Part shown: piece by piece, positions 35,101 through 46,179 of the stretch
Numbering within the stretch: position 1 is the stretch's first letter
How the letters are laid out: each line of letters begins with the position of its first letter
NCBI GenBank assembly: GCA_017506865.1
Contig: JAFCMP010000445.1
Coordinates: 1,364,001-1,428,000 of the forward strand
DNA length: 64,000 nt
DNA from: Tribonema minus
Lineage: Eukaryota; Sar; Xanthophyceae; Tribonematales; Tribonemataceae
Direction: 5' to 3'
Translations under genes and position numbers: made by a program
The notes under the pieces: generated by a model
Told to the model about the DNA's origin: nothing
Databases searched by the model: none
The model's input: only the letters and a program-made list of their open reading frames with translations

Positions 35101-38100
35101 AGCCTCAACCTTGACTTGAAACAGCCGGAAATGCCCACTGCCTGGTGCCGTGGGAGGTGGACCGGAGCGCCCTCCCCAAGTGCAATATCACCCTGATATG
35201 CAAGCGTGGCTAAACAGGTAGAAGCAGAAGAAGCCGTGCCATGTTGAAGGTTAAAGTCGTGTCTGATTACTGCACAAAAGGCATTCGCAATGCAAGCCCT
35301 ACTTCAACTACTGCTCCGCCTAGGGTTGCCTCACTACAATCGCCCCCTGCATGGCTCTTCCACTCCACAAGTCGAAAGCCATGCACTCATGTGAGCACTC
35401 ATGTGAGGCGCCCTCGATACTACACATGCAATACTGCTACAAAATGCAATGCAAGCACGGCTGTCATCCACGACCGCCGAAACTCTCAAATAACACGGGC
35501 ATATGGCATATACCAGCAACCCTCCGCCACCAACAAGTCTCAGAAAGACTGTGGCGCGTCTGGCTGGAGTGGCAACTACATTGTTGCAAAACAACACATG
35601 ACCTAACGCTGCAACAGACAAACTAACGAGCAAGCAACTGGCTCTGCTGCTATATGCGCCCCCGACATGTTGGCACTGCGCAACCAACGCAAGCAAGCGC
35701 ACCACCATTCTACAACTACTGTAGTATGTACGCCCCCGACATGTTGGCACTGCGCAGTTATCCCCCCCCCCGCGTTTGTGTAACACACGCAAAAGAAGTG
35801 CGCATGTACAGCTGAAACAAAACTAAGGGTGGGCGGGTGGGTTTGTGCGCCCAGGTGGTCAATGCAACGCATTTCGACCTGTACGACAATCGCCCCCAGA
35901 CACTACACTGCTGATGGTATGCAAGCGGTGTGGTGTCTAACCGTACAGGCTCAACAGTGAACCTGCAAACAAGCGCCCCCATGAGCCAAACCGCTCAAGA
36001 TGCACTGGTAAGACACATGGCGCACAAAAGAGCTGCTGCCGTCTGTGTCTCACAAATGTCAGCGCAATATGCGCTAAGCACAGCCTGATTGCTGGTGGGA
36101 GACAATGCTGTGCTAGTGTAAGCACCGCCGCGCCTCCCCGCTGCTGCTGCATCTGGCGGCTGCGCGCCATCGCCACGCCTCTCCTTGCTTGCATGCCGCC
36201 TGTGCAGCGCCTTATGCCGCGCCTGCCAGTCGCGGAGGCGCTGCTGCTCCTCAGGCGTATGCGCCGACCAGTACTCCCGCCGCTTCTGCTGCCGCCGCGA
36301 GAGCAACCGTCCCAAGCTCCTGCCTGCGGCGCGCATGCTGCGCCGCGCAGCGCTGATGCTGGCGCGCTGTTGCATCGGCACCGTCGCCGTCACCGAGCTC
36401 GCCGCACCCGTGTCGCCACCCTGGTGGCGTGCGCCGCCGCCGCCGCCTTGGTGGCGTGCGCCGCTGCCGCCGCCTCGCGCGCCGCCGCTGCCGCCCCGCG
36501 CGCCGCCGCTACCGCCGCGGCGTGCGCCGCTGCTGCCGCCGCTGCTGCCGCCGCCGCGCGCGCCGCCGCTGCTGCCAAGCGCGCCGCCTCGCGCGCCGCC
36601 GCTGCCGCCCCGTGCTCCGCCGCTACCGCCGTCGCGTGCGCCGCTGCAGCCGCCGCCGCTGCCGCCGCCGCGCGCGCCGCCGCTACTGTCGCCGCCGCCA
36701 CTGCCGCGCGCTGGGAGCGGGGCCGCAGTGTCGCCACTGTCACACGCGCCACTGCGTGCGCGCAGCGGTGAAAGCGCCGCTGTCGCCGGGGCCAAAAGCG
36801 CAGCTGCGGTGCCGCCGCTGTTGTGCCCGCCGATGTCGCATGCAGGCACAGCTGCATGCGCCGCCGTTGTCGGCGCTGAGAGCACGACTGCAGTGCCGCT
36901 GCTGCCAAGCGCGCCACTGCTGCATGCTTGCGATGTTGGAAGCGCCTCCGTCGGCGCTGAGCGTGCGGCACATACGCCGCCGCTGTTGTTGGCGCAGCTG
37001 TTGGTGCCCGCGTTGCCATCGGCTGCGCGCGCCGACGCCAGCACTGTAGCCATTCTCGCAGCATCCTCCTCCAGCTCCGACACCCGACTCCGCAGCTGCA
37101 ACAGCGCTGCTGAATCAGCAGCGCATTGCCGCTCCAGCTCTCGCTGCGCTGCTGCCTCAGCCTTCTTGCTTTGCTGTAGCCGCTCTTGCAGGATGCTGAC
37201 TCTCTGCTGCTCCTCAGCGACTCCCTGTGTGGCTTCTGCAAGGCACGTGCTGAGCCGGCGTCGCTCCTCCTGCAGTTTGACCTCCGCAGAGACAAAATAG
37301 GTCATTGCGCTGAGCACCTCACCAAGCTTTTCCCCCACGTCCCTGTCTCCGGTGCTGTAAAACCATTCCGAGGCTGAGCCCCAACGTCCCTTCTTGAGCA
37401 GCCGGGTGTACACGCTAAGCGCTTCAGCCCGACTCGCAACAGCACGTTTCCCCCCCACCATTTTGCTTCCAGTAAAAGGTGTTAAGGTGCTGCTGAATAG
37501 TAGATGAGCACGTGCTACCAGGAAGGTGGCAGTATGCTGAAGCAGCAGCTGCTGCTGCTGCTAAGTAGTGGAGAGCCGAAGGGCGCCTTACGACGAGCAC
37601 GCCCCCAGCTATAGAAATCCCGAAAACTCTGCTGTCGCCGTTTACAGCTGCTGCTGCTGACCGGAACTCCGTGTGTGGCTGGTTCTGAAGCCCCTGGATC
37701 CACCGAGTGCTGTAAGTGGCCCCTTAAGGACGCCAGTAGACGGCACAGCTAATGGTGCAGAAGTTTGAACCCCAGCCACCTCAGGTTGCGTGCAGCAGAG
37801 GTGCCGACGGAAACAGCGAAAGCTGTGTGTTGGAGCACTATCCGAAATAGTACTGGACAGGTCAGCACCTGCCGGGATCAGCCATTGTTGTGGTGTGCCA
37901 ACCACAGAGGGTGAAAGTGTGTGAGACTCAGCCTCAACCTTGACTTGAAACAGCCGGAAATGCCCACTGCCTGGTGCCGTGGGAGGTGGACCGGAGCGCC
38001 CTCCCCAAGTGCAATATCACCCTGATATGCAAGCGTGGCTAAACAGGTAGAAGCAGAAGAAGCCGTGCCATGTTGAAGGTTAAAGTCGTGTCTGATTACT

Positions 38101-41100
38101 GCACAAAAGGCATTCGCAATGCAAGCCCTACTTCAACTACTGCTCCGCCTAGGGTTGCCTCACTACAATCGCCCCCTGCATGGCTCTTCCACTCCACAAG
38201 TCGAAAGCCATGCACTCATGTGAGCACTCATGTGAGGCGCCCTCGATACTACACATGCAATACTGCTACAAAATGCAATGCAAGCACGGCTGTCATCCAC
38301 GACCGCCGAAACTCTCAAATAACACAGGCATATGGCATATACCAGCAACCCTCCGCCACCAACAAGTCTCAGAAGACTGTGGCGCGTCTGGCTAGAGTGG
38401 CAACTACATTGTTGCAAAACAACACATGACCTAACGCTGCAACAGACAAACTAACGAGCAAGCAACTGGCTCTGCTGCTATATGCGCCCCCGACATGTTG
38501 GCACTGCGCAACCAACGCAAGCAAGCGCACCACCATTCTACAACTACTATAGTATGTACGCCCCCGACATGTTGGCACTGCGCACTTATCCCCCCCCCAG
38601 CGTTTGCGTAACACGCGCAAAAGAAGTGCGCATGTACAGCTGAAACAAAACTAAAGGGTGGGCGGGTGGGTTTGTGCGCCCAGGTGGTCAATGCAACGCA
38701 TTTCGACCTGTACGACAGCTTTGATGAAGAGGGACCCAAGGGCGCCAATGGAGTGGCCGCCAAGGTGTCATTCATAGGCGACCGCAAGACTGCGCGTGAC
38801 AACATCATCATCGCCATCGCCAGGGCTGTGGAGATTCAGCAGCTCCGCCTCAAGCACCGCGAGGTTCCACTCACGTTTGCATTCATCGAGGGCATCAACA
38901 ACAGAGAGGTGAGCAAGTGTACACGCAGCCGTCGCTACTTTGTGATGGCTCAGTCACCCAGCTAGCAGCGTTCCACTACTGCGCTTACCGTTGATTGCCG
39001 TCGGCAACGTACATTGTACACCATCGCACGTACGCGCCACCGTCGCACTTGCGCGCCACCGTCACCACTGCGGCACTGATGCAACGCTGTAGTGTAAGCT
39101 GTAAGCTGGAGTGCACATTTGTGTTAGCTCGGTCACCCTGCCAGCAGCATTGATTTGACATAGCAACAGGCGTGCGTTGTAGAAGGGTTATTGCCCGTTG
39201 GCACCGTGCACACCATTGCGCCTATATCGACTAATACAGTACTCACCACCGTGCACCCACGTCTTTGCGCCTTACAATTGAGCCTTCGAGAGACAGCAGA
39301 GTTCTGCGTCAAGTTGAAGGAGCTGCCTGACGGCAGAGCAGTCTGGTGCAAGAGCGGGCCCACGACAAAGGACGGCGTCTACCTGTTGGACACGTACCGC
39401 GTCATGGACTCAGAGGCGTACGGCATCGCCGCGGGCATCAAGATGGACGACAATGGTGTCGTGCTTGACTCCGTCGGCAAGTCCTACAAGTGCGGCTACA
39501 GCGCGGCGCTACAATCCCTGGCAATCCCAACAGCTCAAGAGCGCACCCCTCGACCTGCTCGGGCTCCGCGCCCGCGCGCACCACGGGCGCCAGCGCCACC
39601 TGCACCAGCGCCGCCGCTGCCGAATGTCGACGACATGATCAGCCACCCTTCTCTTGCCGCCGACGGCATCTTCGTCCTGGCCGGCCGCCCCACCACAGCC
39701 TTCATGCGGTCCGACGCTGCGCTGGGCCTCAAGCTGCTGTACGCCTTCGACGTCGTCGGTTCCGCCCAACCGGTGTGGTACCCTGGCGACATCTCCATGG
39801 CCATGACCGGCAAGGCTGCAAAGAAAAGGTTTGCCGCACGGAAGGAGAAGGTGGAGGGCGAGGCGACGGTGGAGGCGCGCTGGAACCCCAAGGAGAAGCA
39901 GGAGGTGCCCGTCGTCAATGACTGCTACTCCACAGCCCTCGTGCCCCCTGCTTCCGGGTACTGGTGCATCGGGGGCTCCCGCGAGCAGCTGCAGGCGGTG
40001 CCGCTGCAGCCGAACACCACCAACGTTGAGGATCAGGAGAGCGGCAGCGACGACGAGCAGGAGGATGACGGTGGTGACGAGGAGGGGGAGGAGGGGGAGG
40101 AGGTTGGTGGCGACGAGGAGGGGGAGGAGGGGGAGGAGGTTGGTGGCGACGAGGAGGAGGGGGGTGGCAATGACGACGAGCAGGAGGAGCAGGAGGCGCA
40201 GGAGGAGGATGGCGCCGGCGAGCTGGAGGGGAACGGCGGCCGTGGTGGCAGCATCGGTGGCGTCGGCGGTGGTGGCGGCAGTAGCAGCGGCGGCTCAACG
40301 GCCGACTTCAGCTTTGGTGGCAGCACGCAGATGAAGGACGGAGGGGATGCCAAGCTGTGGGGCCTCACATACGTGCTAACACACGCGCTGCCTGGCCAGG
40401 GCGTCATGCCGCAGGTGGACACATGGAAGCGCCTGCTGGGCATTATGTCCATCGCGTGGGGTGAAACAATCATCTCGGTGAGCAGGTAAGCACGCACAAC
40501 GAGCTGCGTGCACGGAGAGATGCGCATGCGCCTGACATTGCCTGTTGCAGCGCCCCTCAGCATTTATTGCATGCCGTGATCTCCGGCGGCAACAATTGAC
40601 ACTCATGACACTACATGCCTGTCCACGCCTTGCTGCGCCTCACCATTGCAGACACATCAACGACATCGACAAGAAGACACGTGCCAAGCACACGCGCGAC
40701 ATCAACCACTGCCTGCAAGACATCAAGGTCAAGGGCAAGCAGCCGCAGCCCAAGGCGCGCATCGGCAGCGCCGCTCGGCTTCTGCTTGAGCACCTGCGCT
40801 GCAAGGACGTTCTGCACGACGGCCACCGCTACATCGGCTCAGATGAGGAGCTGTACCTCAGCTTCTGCTGGCCGAGCCTGACGTGGGCCAAGTTCGACGG
40901 CTTCGAGCTCATGACCAAACCGCTCAAGACCATCACACCGACCAACAACAACGGAGCAGCTGACATCATCAAGCTCCTGCTCACGGCGTCCACCCTGAAC
41001 CGCTACCCAACCTGCAGCACGCTGTTCATTCCTGTCAACACGGAGGAGCTGATTGCAGTCAGACAGCGCATCAACCCCCTGCTTCCGTGCCTCGAAGCGG

Positions 41101-43506
41101 ACAGCACGCCCACCGACCTGCAACAGCCGACAGAAGCGGTAAGAAAAGGGTCGTGGCAGATGTTTATGTGCTGGCGCTACCTGATTGCGTGCAATTCAGC
41201 GTAGTTGTACTTGTATCTTCAGTGTACCATTTTGCGGCATGTGTGTGCGTTCTGTATCAATTCAAGTGCACTTACTGACACGAGCCTATCTGCACGTGCT
41301 CTACGCTGACTCCGCGACACAGGTGGCTGCGGCACTGCCCAATGCGCTCAAGCCTCTGCTGGAGGACGGTGTGATGCTGTTCTGCCCCATCGCGCGCGTG
41401 GAGCTGCTCCTCAAGTGCACAGACAACGGCATCGTCAGCAACGACGGGAAGGACGTCTGCGGCGGCTACAGCAAGTCATCCGTCAACGGCATCAACAGCA
41501 AGAACGTGCATGGCACAGGCACCGTCATGTTCCACGTTCGGAAGGTCAACGCGGACGCGCTCACCTACCTGCAGGCCGTCAAGAAGGAGTGCAGGGAGTG
41601 GGTGTGCAACATCCGCCTCATGCAGGCGCAATCTGACTCTGAGAGCCAGTCGTTCGCCAAGAAGGAGAATGACGGCAGGCTTCCCTTCGCCAAGAACGCA
41701 GCTCAGCAGTACAAGGACATGCGCACCACGCTGAAGGAGGAGATTGAGGCGCCGTTCATGCGCGCCATCAATGCTTGCATCGCCAACCCGCCTGCCGACT
41801 GCGCCAACCTCTTCCGCGGCATGTCCACCGTGGCTGACCTGATGCCCTGCTTCATTGGCATCCTGGCCGACAACCGCAAGGCCAACCAGCGCAAGACCAA
41901 CGGCGATGGACTCCATCTCATCACGGAAGAGGGCGAGGCGCTGGCACGACACCTGGAGCGCAAGGGCTTCAACGCCCACGATGTGGCGTCGCTGGAGGCA
42001 TACGTGGCACTCAACTGGACGTTTGTCGTCACAGTGCGCGGCCAGGCGTTTTGGGAGAACAAGCCGAGCAAGGTCTTCGCCGACGAGACAGATGGCGAGT
42101 GGAATATCCGCCAGGTGAGGTTACCATCTTGGGATAGAACTGCTTAATCTGATGCATGCTATGCTACTACAGCGCACCCACATGTCACTGGTGAGGATAA
42201 GGATGCATGCAATGTACTTCATTCCTTATCAGCTCTGCGCTTTCAAGTGTGCACCACAACGTGCAAAGCATGTTGGATCTGATGCATGATACGCTACTAC
42301 AGTGCGCCCGCATGTTCCTGGCGAGGACAAGGATGCATGTAATGGACTTTACATTCAACATCCCTGTAAACACTTTCCAACGTGCACTGCAACGTGCAGG
42401 TCATCGAGAACCCGCTGGAGCAGAAGCAGGCGTCATCGCATGCAGGTAAAAGCTCCGTCGGCAACGGCCCACTACCCGTCGACATTGTGGCGCCGCCGGA
42501 GCTGCACGAAGTCATCTGCCTCATTCTCTTCGTCTGCCGGCGGCTGCGCGCCATCATCTTCGAGATGGAGCCGCCCGACTTGCTCACTGGCCTGAGCGGC
42601 GCTAGTGGTGACCAAGCCGACTGCACGACCTACGCCAACTTGAAGTTCATCAGCCGCATCGGCCGCATCCACCTCGCCATCCCCTTTTTCGGACACTACT
42701 CGATGCGCAACGCCTCCATCACTGCTGTGATGGACATGGCGCGCGACATGGAGGTGGGGGGGCTTCACGGGCTTAAGGAGACGCTGCTCAACCGTGCCGC
42801 GCAGACATGGCACTCGTCCCGTGCCCGGTTCGTCTCCAGCTACGACCAGCATGCGGGGCAGAACACACGCCATATGCCCAGAGCAGACATGACGCCCGCT
42901 GATCGGCAGCAACACATCCAGCAGCAGGCCACTGGGACATCGGCGGCACCAGTGGTGGCAGCGGCACCAGCCGCGGCAGCGGCGATGCCCGACGTCATGG
43001 CATTCTTTCTGGCCGAGATGCAGAGGCGCGACGTGGCAGCGGCGGCGGCAGCGGCGGCGGCAGCAGCGACAGCGGCGGCAGCAGCAGCGACGGCGGCCGC
43101 CGCACAGCAGAGGCGCGACGAGGCCCACCAGGCACAAATGGTGGCCATGATGGAGATGCTACACGGCACACGCAAGGAGCGCAGCGAGTCTAGTGTTGAG
43201 ACTGATGTGCCAGCACCCAAGCGACCCCGTGTTCAGCCTCCGTCGCAGCCCGTAGTGCCCCCTGCTGCCGCCCCGGCGATGTTCCCTTTGCATATGGTGC
43301 AGCAGCACTTCGCCCACATGTACGCTATGCAGCGACACATGATGTACATGCAGATGATGCAGGCGCACATGTACAACAGCGCCCAGGCCATGGTGCCAGT
43401 GCCTCGGCACCCCTTGCCAGGACATGCCGTGCCCCCTACAGCAGTACCTGAGGCTGTTCGCAACGCACCGCCTGGCATCTTTTTCTTCCCTCCCGCGTCC
43501 AAGTGA
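31880..43506 (+). CDS. Element A: large putative tyrosine-recombinase protein of a mobile element (split gene, about 1300 aa)
   Basis: Proposed exons: 31880-31941, 32183-32222, 38684-38908, 39293-40485, 40652-41138, 41323-42114 and 42400-43506 (TGA). Together they are 3906 nt, continuously in frame. The first ATG was not found, so the 5' end is open. Order of regions: N-terminal part with FDLYDSFDEEGPKG, a Pro/Ala linker, an acidic Glu/Asp/Gly-rich stretch (about 40021-40250), a central domain, then a C-terminal domain. In the C-terminal domain, PFFGHYSMRNASITAV aligns with HHWLRHAFIT of element B. That is the HxxR region of tyrosine recombinases, although here the first His of HxxR is Tyr. 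A candidate nucleophile Tyr follows in RARFVSSYDQ. The tail is Ala/Gln/Met-rich. The gene is interrupted by the 6.46-kb array at 32223-38683, which would have to be spliced out. The best guess is a Crypton- or DIRS-like recombinase; this is motif evidence only. Confidence 0.55.
32210..32250 (+). repeat. 41-bp direct repeat, left copy (array boundary)
   Basis: TTTGTGCACCCAGGTGGTCA and the next 21 bases recur with two mismatches at 38671-38711. Two further copies lie inside the tandem units near 33013 and 35842. It contains CAG|GTGGTC, usable as donor or acceptor context, in coding frame (CTQ|VVNATHFDL). Confidence 0.9.
33166..34632 (-). CDS. Coiled-coil, Gly-rich protein of the tandem array, copy 1 (488 aa)
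   Basis: Function unknown. The ATG at 34632 begins MVGGKRAVASRAEAL. Residues about 55-150 are a predicted coiled coil rich in Glu/Gln/Arg/Ala (EERRRLSTCLAEA..., RVSELEEDAARM). Next comes an Ala/Ser/Thr/Gly low-complexity part and a block of GGARGG/GGSGG repeats (about 245-345) resembling RGG-type nucleic-acid-binding tails. The C-terminal part is basic (RRSMRAAGRSLGRLLSRRQQ, then WSAHTPEEQQRLRDWQARHK). Long frames on the plus strand across the same GC-rich stretch are shadows. The identical second copy shows the whole frame is kept intact, but because the duplication is recent this is weak evidence for selection. There is no splice-site evidence, and it runs antisense to element A. Confidence 0.55.
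   Translation of the reverse strand: MVGGKRAVASRAEALSVYTRLLKKGRWGSASEWFYSTGDRDVGEKLGEVLSAMTYFVSAEVKLQEERRRLSTCLAEATQGVAEEQQRVSILQERLQQSKKAEAAAQRELERQCAADSAALLQLRSRVSELEEDAARMATVLASARAADGNAGTNSCANNSGGVCAARSAPTEALPTSQACSSGALGSSGTAVVLSAPTTAAHAAVPACDIGGHNSGGTAAALLAPATAALSPLRARSGACDSGDTAAPLPARGSGGGDSSGGARGGGSGGGCSGARDGGSGGARGGSGGARGGALGSSGGARGGGSSGGSSGARRGGSGGARGGSGGARGGGSGARHQGGGGGARHQGGDTGAASSVTATVPMQQRASISAARRSMRAAGRSLGRLLSRRQQKRREYWSAHTPEEQQRLRDWQARHKALHRRHASKERRGDGAQPPDAAAAGRRGGAYTSTALSPTSNQAVLSAYCADICETQTAAALLCAMCLTSAS
35995..37461 (-). CDS. Coiled-coil, Gly-rich protein of the tandem array, copy 2 (488 aa)
   Basis: Second tandem copy of the 33166-34632 gene, with an identical translated product. 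The ATG is at 37461. Domain order is as in copy 1: N-terminal segment, coiled coil, low-complexity linker, GGARGG repeats, basic C-terminus. The partial third unit (37897-38670) ends before this gene, so no third copy exists in the array. Confidence 0.55.
   Translation of the reverse strand: MVGGKRAVASRAEALSVYTRLLKKGRWGSASEWFYSTGDRDVGEKLGEVLSAMTYFVSAEVKLQEERRRLSTCLAEATQGVAEEQQRVSILQERLQQSKKAEAAAQRELERQCAADSAALLQLRSRVSELEEDAARMATVLASARAADGNAGTNSCANNSGGVCAARSAPTEALPTSQACSSGALGSSGTAVVLSAPTTAAHAAVPACDIGGHNSGGTAAALLAPATAALSPLRARSGACDSGDTAAPLPARGSGGGDSSGGARGGGSGGGCSGARDGGSGGARGGSGGARGGALGSSGGARGGGSSGGSSGARRGGSGGARGGSGGARGGGSGARHQGGGGGARHQGGDTGAASSVTATVPMQQRASISAARRSMRAAGRSLGRLLSRRQQKRREYWSAHTPEEQQRLRDWQARHKALHRRHASKERRGDGAQPPDAAAAGRRGGAYTSTALSPTSNQAVLSAYCADICETQTAAALLCAMCLTSAS
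38671..38711 (+). repeat. 41-bp direct repeat, right copy (array boundary)
   Basis: Matches 32210-32250 with two mismatches. Sequence beyond it (ACGACAGCTTTGATGAAG) continues the element A exon as YDSFDEEG, whereas inside the array the same motif continues as ACGACAATCGCCCCC. This marks the true right edge of the array. Its CCCAG|GTGGTC can act as the acceptor for an intron covering the array. Confidence 0.9.
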
Positions 43507-43555
43507 GGCAGCTGTGCAGCCTTGACACCCAGAGCAGCTTGTGCCCATGCCCCGC

Positions 43556-44035
43556 AGCACATCAGTGCATCAGTGCATCATTGCTGCCGCATGGTTGGAC
43601 TTGGCGCACAGCGGTGTAGCGCAGAGTAGTATAGTATCACTTCGAAGCTGTTGACTCTTTTGATACGACTCGCGCAGCTGCGCCTGTTGTCTGTAGGACC
43701 GGTTCAGTGTGCCTCGTAGCAGTTCTATGCTAGTGAGTCCATGGCTTCAACGGCTAGCGGCCTGCGCGGCACCCTGCAGTTACCGCAGCGTGAGGCATTG
43801 CACATGTAGGAGAGTGCTAGTTGGGTGTAACCCCCCCAGTCCAGTGACAAAAGTAGCCTGGAGGCACTGCAGTGTAGACTTCTTTCACAATTCAATGGCA
43901 ACATTTCCTTTCGCACACTGCCTGCTGTTGCAGTCTCATGCCTTGTGCGGCCTTTGCCCTTTGGGCAGTACATCATGTTGCCACCATGCATCCCTGTCAT
44001 CACTATTGCGGCACCTGCATGTTATGTCATCAGCA
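43556..44035 (+). repeat. 3' region shared by elements A and B (A copy)
   Basis: Follows the stop codon of element A. Shared blocks with 46180-46615 include GGTTGGACTTGGCGCACAGC, CACATGTAGGAGAGTGCTAG, TTGGGTGTAACCCCCC, AAAAGTAGCCTGGAGGCACT and CTTTCGCACACTGCCTGC. A shorter, more diverged copy is at 47890-48120. These define the 3' end of the mobile-element family. Confidence 0.8.
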
Positions 44036-44271
44036 CGCATCACTTGGCATGGTGCCAATTGGCGCATTAGCATTGCCTTGCTTCTCTTGCACTTTGATAC
44101 ATGCAAAAGACAATTTGCGGCATTACGCCGCCACATTCTGCGTGCAGGCCATATATGGGCTCTTGTGACACCATTGAGCCTTAAGACACAACATGCGCAG
44201 TTTGTGCACACGGCACCATGGAGACTATGATATATGCGCATTCGATTGAGGCAATTGTGCGGCCTTTAGGG

Positions 44272-44319
44272 GTGAGCGAAGCTCACGTCGCGAAGCGACC
44301 CCGCGTCGCCGAAGGCGAC
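44272..44319. repeat. Mini-hairpin cluster 1 (three GAA-loop hairpins)
   Basis: Three back-to-back perfect hairpins: GTGAGC-GAA-GCTCAC (44272-44286), GTCGC-GAA-GCGAC (44287-44299) and GTCGCC-GAA-GGCGAC (44305-44319). The GCGAAGC core is a DNA mini-hairpin known to be unusually stable. The cluster lies just downstream of the element A 3' region. Confidence 0.95.
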
Positions 44320-44564
44320 ACGTCACGAGCTCCGTCATTGACAGGACCTCTTGGTGCAGGCACCAAGCTTAAGCGCTGTGAGGGTACTTGCACGCTAAGC
44401 TCATGCACTGCATGCGGCATATACCTTGGCCCCACCGCTACGACGCGCTGCCGTGGTATTACACATACACTATGAGTTTGCGCAGAGCATCAGTGGTAGC
44501 ACTGTACACTGCATCGTGCATTGTCACCATAACTATAATGCACCACAGAAGCTTTGCAAGGCGA

Positions 44565-44905
44565 GTCACCTTTGCCAATTGCACTTTGTGGTTGCGTTTC
44601 ACATTGTCGCCACAGGTGACAGGCAATTGGTTGCATAAGCGCGCACAGAATCATCAGAACCACCAAAACGTTTGCTTGACAGGTGTGCTCAATTTGCTCT
44701 TCACACAATGGCATCACGCAGCCTCAACATTGTACTTGCACAACTCGCACCGATCGATATTAACTTATTGCGAGTTCTTCGACGAAATTTCGCTGCTGGT
44801 TCTTCGCATAAATATTTATTGCATAAGACAAAATTCTTCGCTGAAATTTCTATTGCATAAGGCAAAATTCACCTACATAAAAGTTCGCTTCAACATAACC
44901 CTCAA
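44565..44905 (+). repeat. 5' leader shared by elements A and B (B copy)
   Basis: Colinear with 31818-32135. The counterpart of the first exon of element A (VTGKWLHQR) is readable here as VTGNWLHKR (44616-44682), but its length differs by a non-multiple of three and the C-terminal half is changed. The B gene therefore probably starts at its own ATG (44951). AT-rich TTCTTCGACGAAATTT-type motifs just upstream are repeated locally. Confidence 0.75.
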
Positions 44906-44950
44906 CGCAACTCTTGTTCACTGTCTCACAACCTCGACACAAACGACAAT

Positions 44951-46014
44951 ATGTACACTGCGATGGAGAAAGGAGTGGTGGCGCCGTTCATGGACACCAT
45001 CAACGCCTTCATGGCGGATCTGCCCGGCAAGCTCACCATCCTGTTTGCTGGCAAGAAAACCTTCGCCGACCTGATGCCTGACTTCATCGACATCCTCGTC
45101 GCCAACAAGGCCACTGCCCTGGACAACACCAACGTCAGCGGCCAGAGCTTCATTACCGACGTCGGCAACGCGCTGGCGGAGCACCTCAAGAACCAAGGCT
45201 TCAACACATACGATGCAGCGGCCCTCGAGATGTATCTGTCACTGCGCTGGGCGTTCGTGGTCACCATGAGACGCCAGTCGGTCTGGGACAAACAAGCCAG
45301 CAACATCTACGCCAGGAAGACGCATATTGGCTATGACATCCTGCAGGTCAGAACATCGCACAATGCCTTGTTGTGGAATCTCACCATGTTCAAGCCCGAC
45401 CCGTTTGCATGTATTTCACACTTGTACATTCACCATTCTATACGTGTGTGCGTGGTTCACAGGTCATCGACAAGCCACTCGACAAGATGCAGGCTGGGAA
45501 GATCTCTATCGGGGATGGCCCCCTGCCGGTTGACATCGTGGCACCGCCGGAGCTGCATGACATCATCTGCCTGAGCCTCTTTGTGGTCAGGCGCTTGCGG
45601 GCCCTCCTTGGCGAGGAGCCGTTCGACCTCCTATGCGGCCTCCGTGCACAGGCAGTGCAAGTCGACAGGACAACCTACACCAACCTCATGAACGAGATCG
45701 GCCGCATTCGCGACGGCAGCGACAGGTTTGGCCACCATTGGCTCAGACACGCTTTCATCACGGCGGTCTGCGACACGGCTCGCAATCTGGAGGCCGCTGG
45801 ACATCACCAATTGGCAGAGACGACGCTCAATCGCGACGCAAAAACCTGTTACACATCACGCGCCAGGTTCGTCGCCAACTATGACCAGCGTGGCGAGCGC
45901 ATGATGCCCACAGCTTCCATGACGCCGGCAGATGTGCAGGCATTCATCCAGCGCCTGTCGACTGGCTGCCCTGCATCCGCGGCATCAACGGCATCAACCA
46001 CATCAGCCGCATAG
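44951..46014 (+). CDS. Element B: shortened putative tyrosine recombinase (2 exons, 315 aa)
   Basis: Exons 44951-45346 and 45463-46014 (TAG) join in frame at the same place as the last intron of element A. The protein corresponds to the final third of element A. VAPFMDTINAFMADLP matches APFMRAINACIANPP, and GPLPVDIVAPPELHDIICL is nearly the same in both. The C-terminal domain has the HxxR motif as GHHWLRHAFIT (His and Arg near residues 224-227) and a candidate nucleophile Tyr in RARFVANYDQ (about 272), as expected for tyrosine recombinases. Element B lacks the large N-terminal and acidic regions, so it is an internally deleted copy or a minimal recombinase. The reading frame is intact. Confidence 0.6.
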
Positions 46015-46032
46015 GCACCAGCGGCAGCGCCA

Positions 46033-46170
46033 GAGCTGGCAGAGACGCTAAATAGTGCCGCAAAGACCTTGCACGTATCACGCGCCAGATTCCTTGCCAA
46101 CTATGACTTGAGTGCCGGGCAAGGACACGCGCATGATGCCCACAGTGGACATGACGCCGGCGGATCGGCC
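46033..46170 (+). pseudogene. Decayed second copy of the element B C-terminal segment
   Basis: Just after the B stop codon, a stretch repeats about 45812-45930: GCAGAGACG, then TCACGCGCCAG and AACTATGAC... ATGATGCCCACAG. It keeps a SRARFLANYD-like peptide containing the candidate active-site Tyr region. It comes from a tandem duplication and is out of frame or outside the gene. Confidence 0.75.
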
Positions 46171-46179
46171 GCCTTGCAT

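Larger units (their letters stand above)
32251..38670 (+). repeat. 2.83-kb tandem array (two full units plus a partial third)
   Basis: Unit starts (GCCAACCACAGAGGG) are at 32251, 35068 and 37897, spaced 2817 and 2829 bp. The first unit lacks a 12-bp duplication (GAGCACTCATGT) that the others have. The third unit stops at the right 41-bp repeat. Units are almost identical, so the array is very recent or gene-converted. Each full unit carries one 488-codon gene on the minus strand, and each includes an internal copy of the 41-bp boundary sequence. The array sits exactly where a coding exon of element A is split. Confidence 0.93.
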
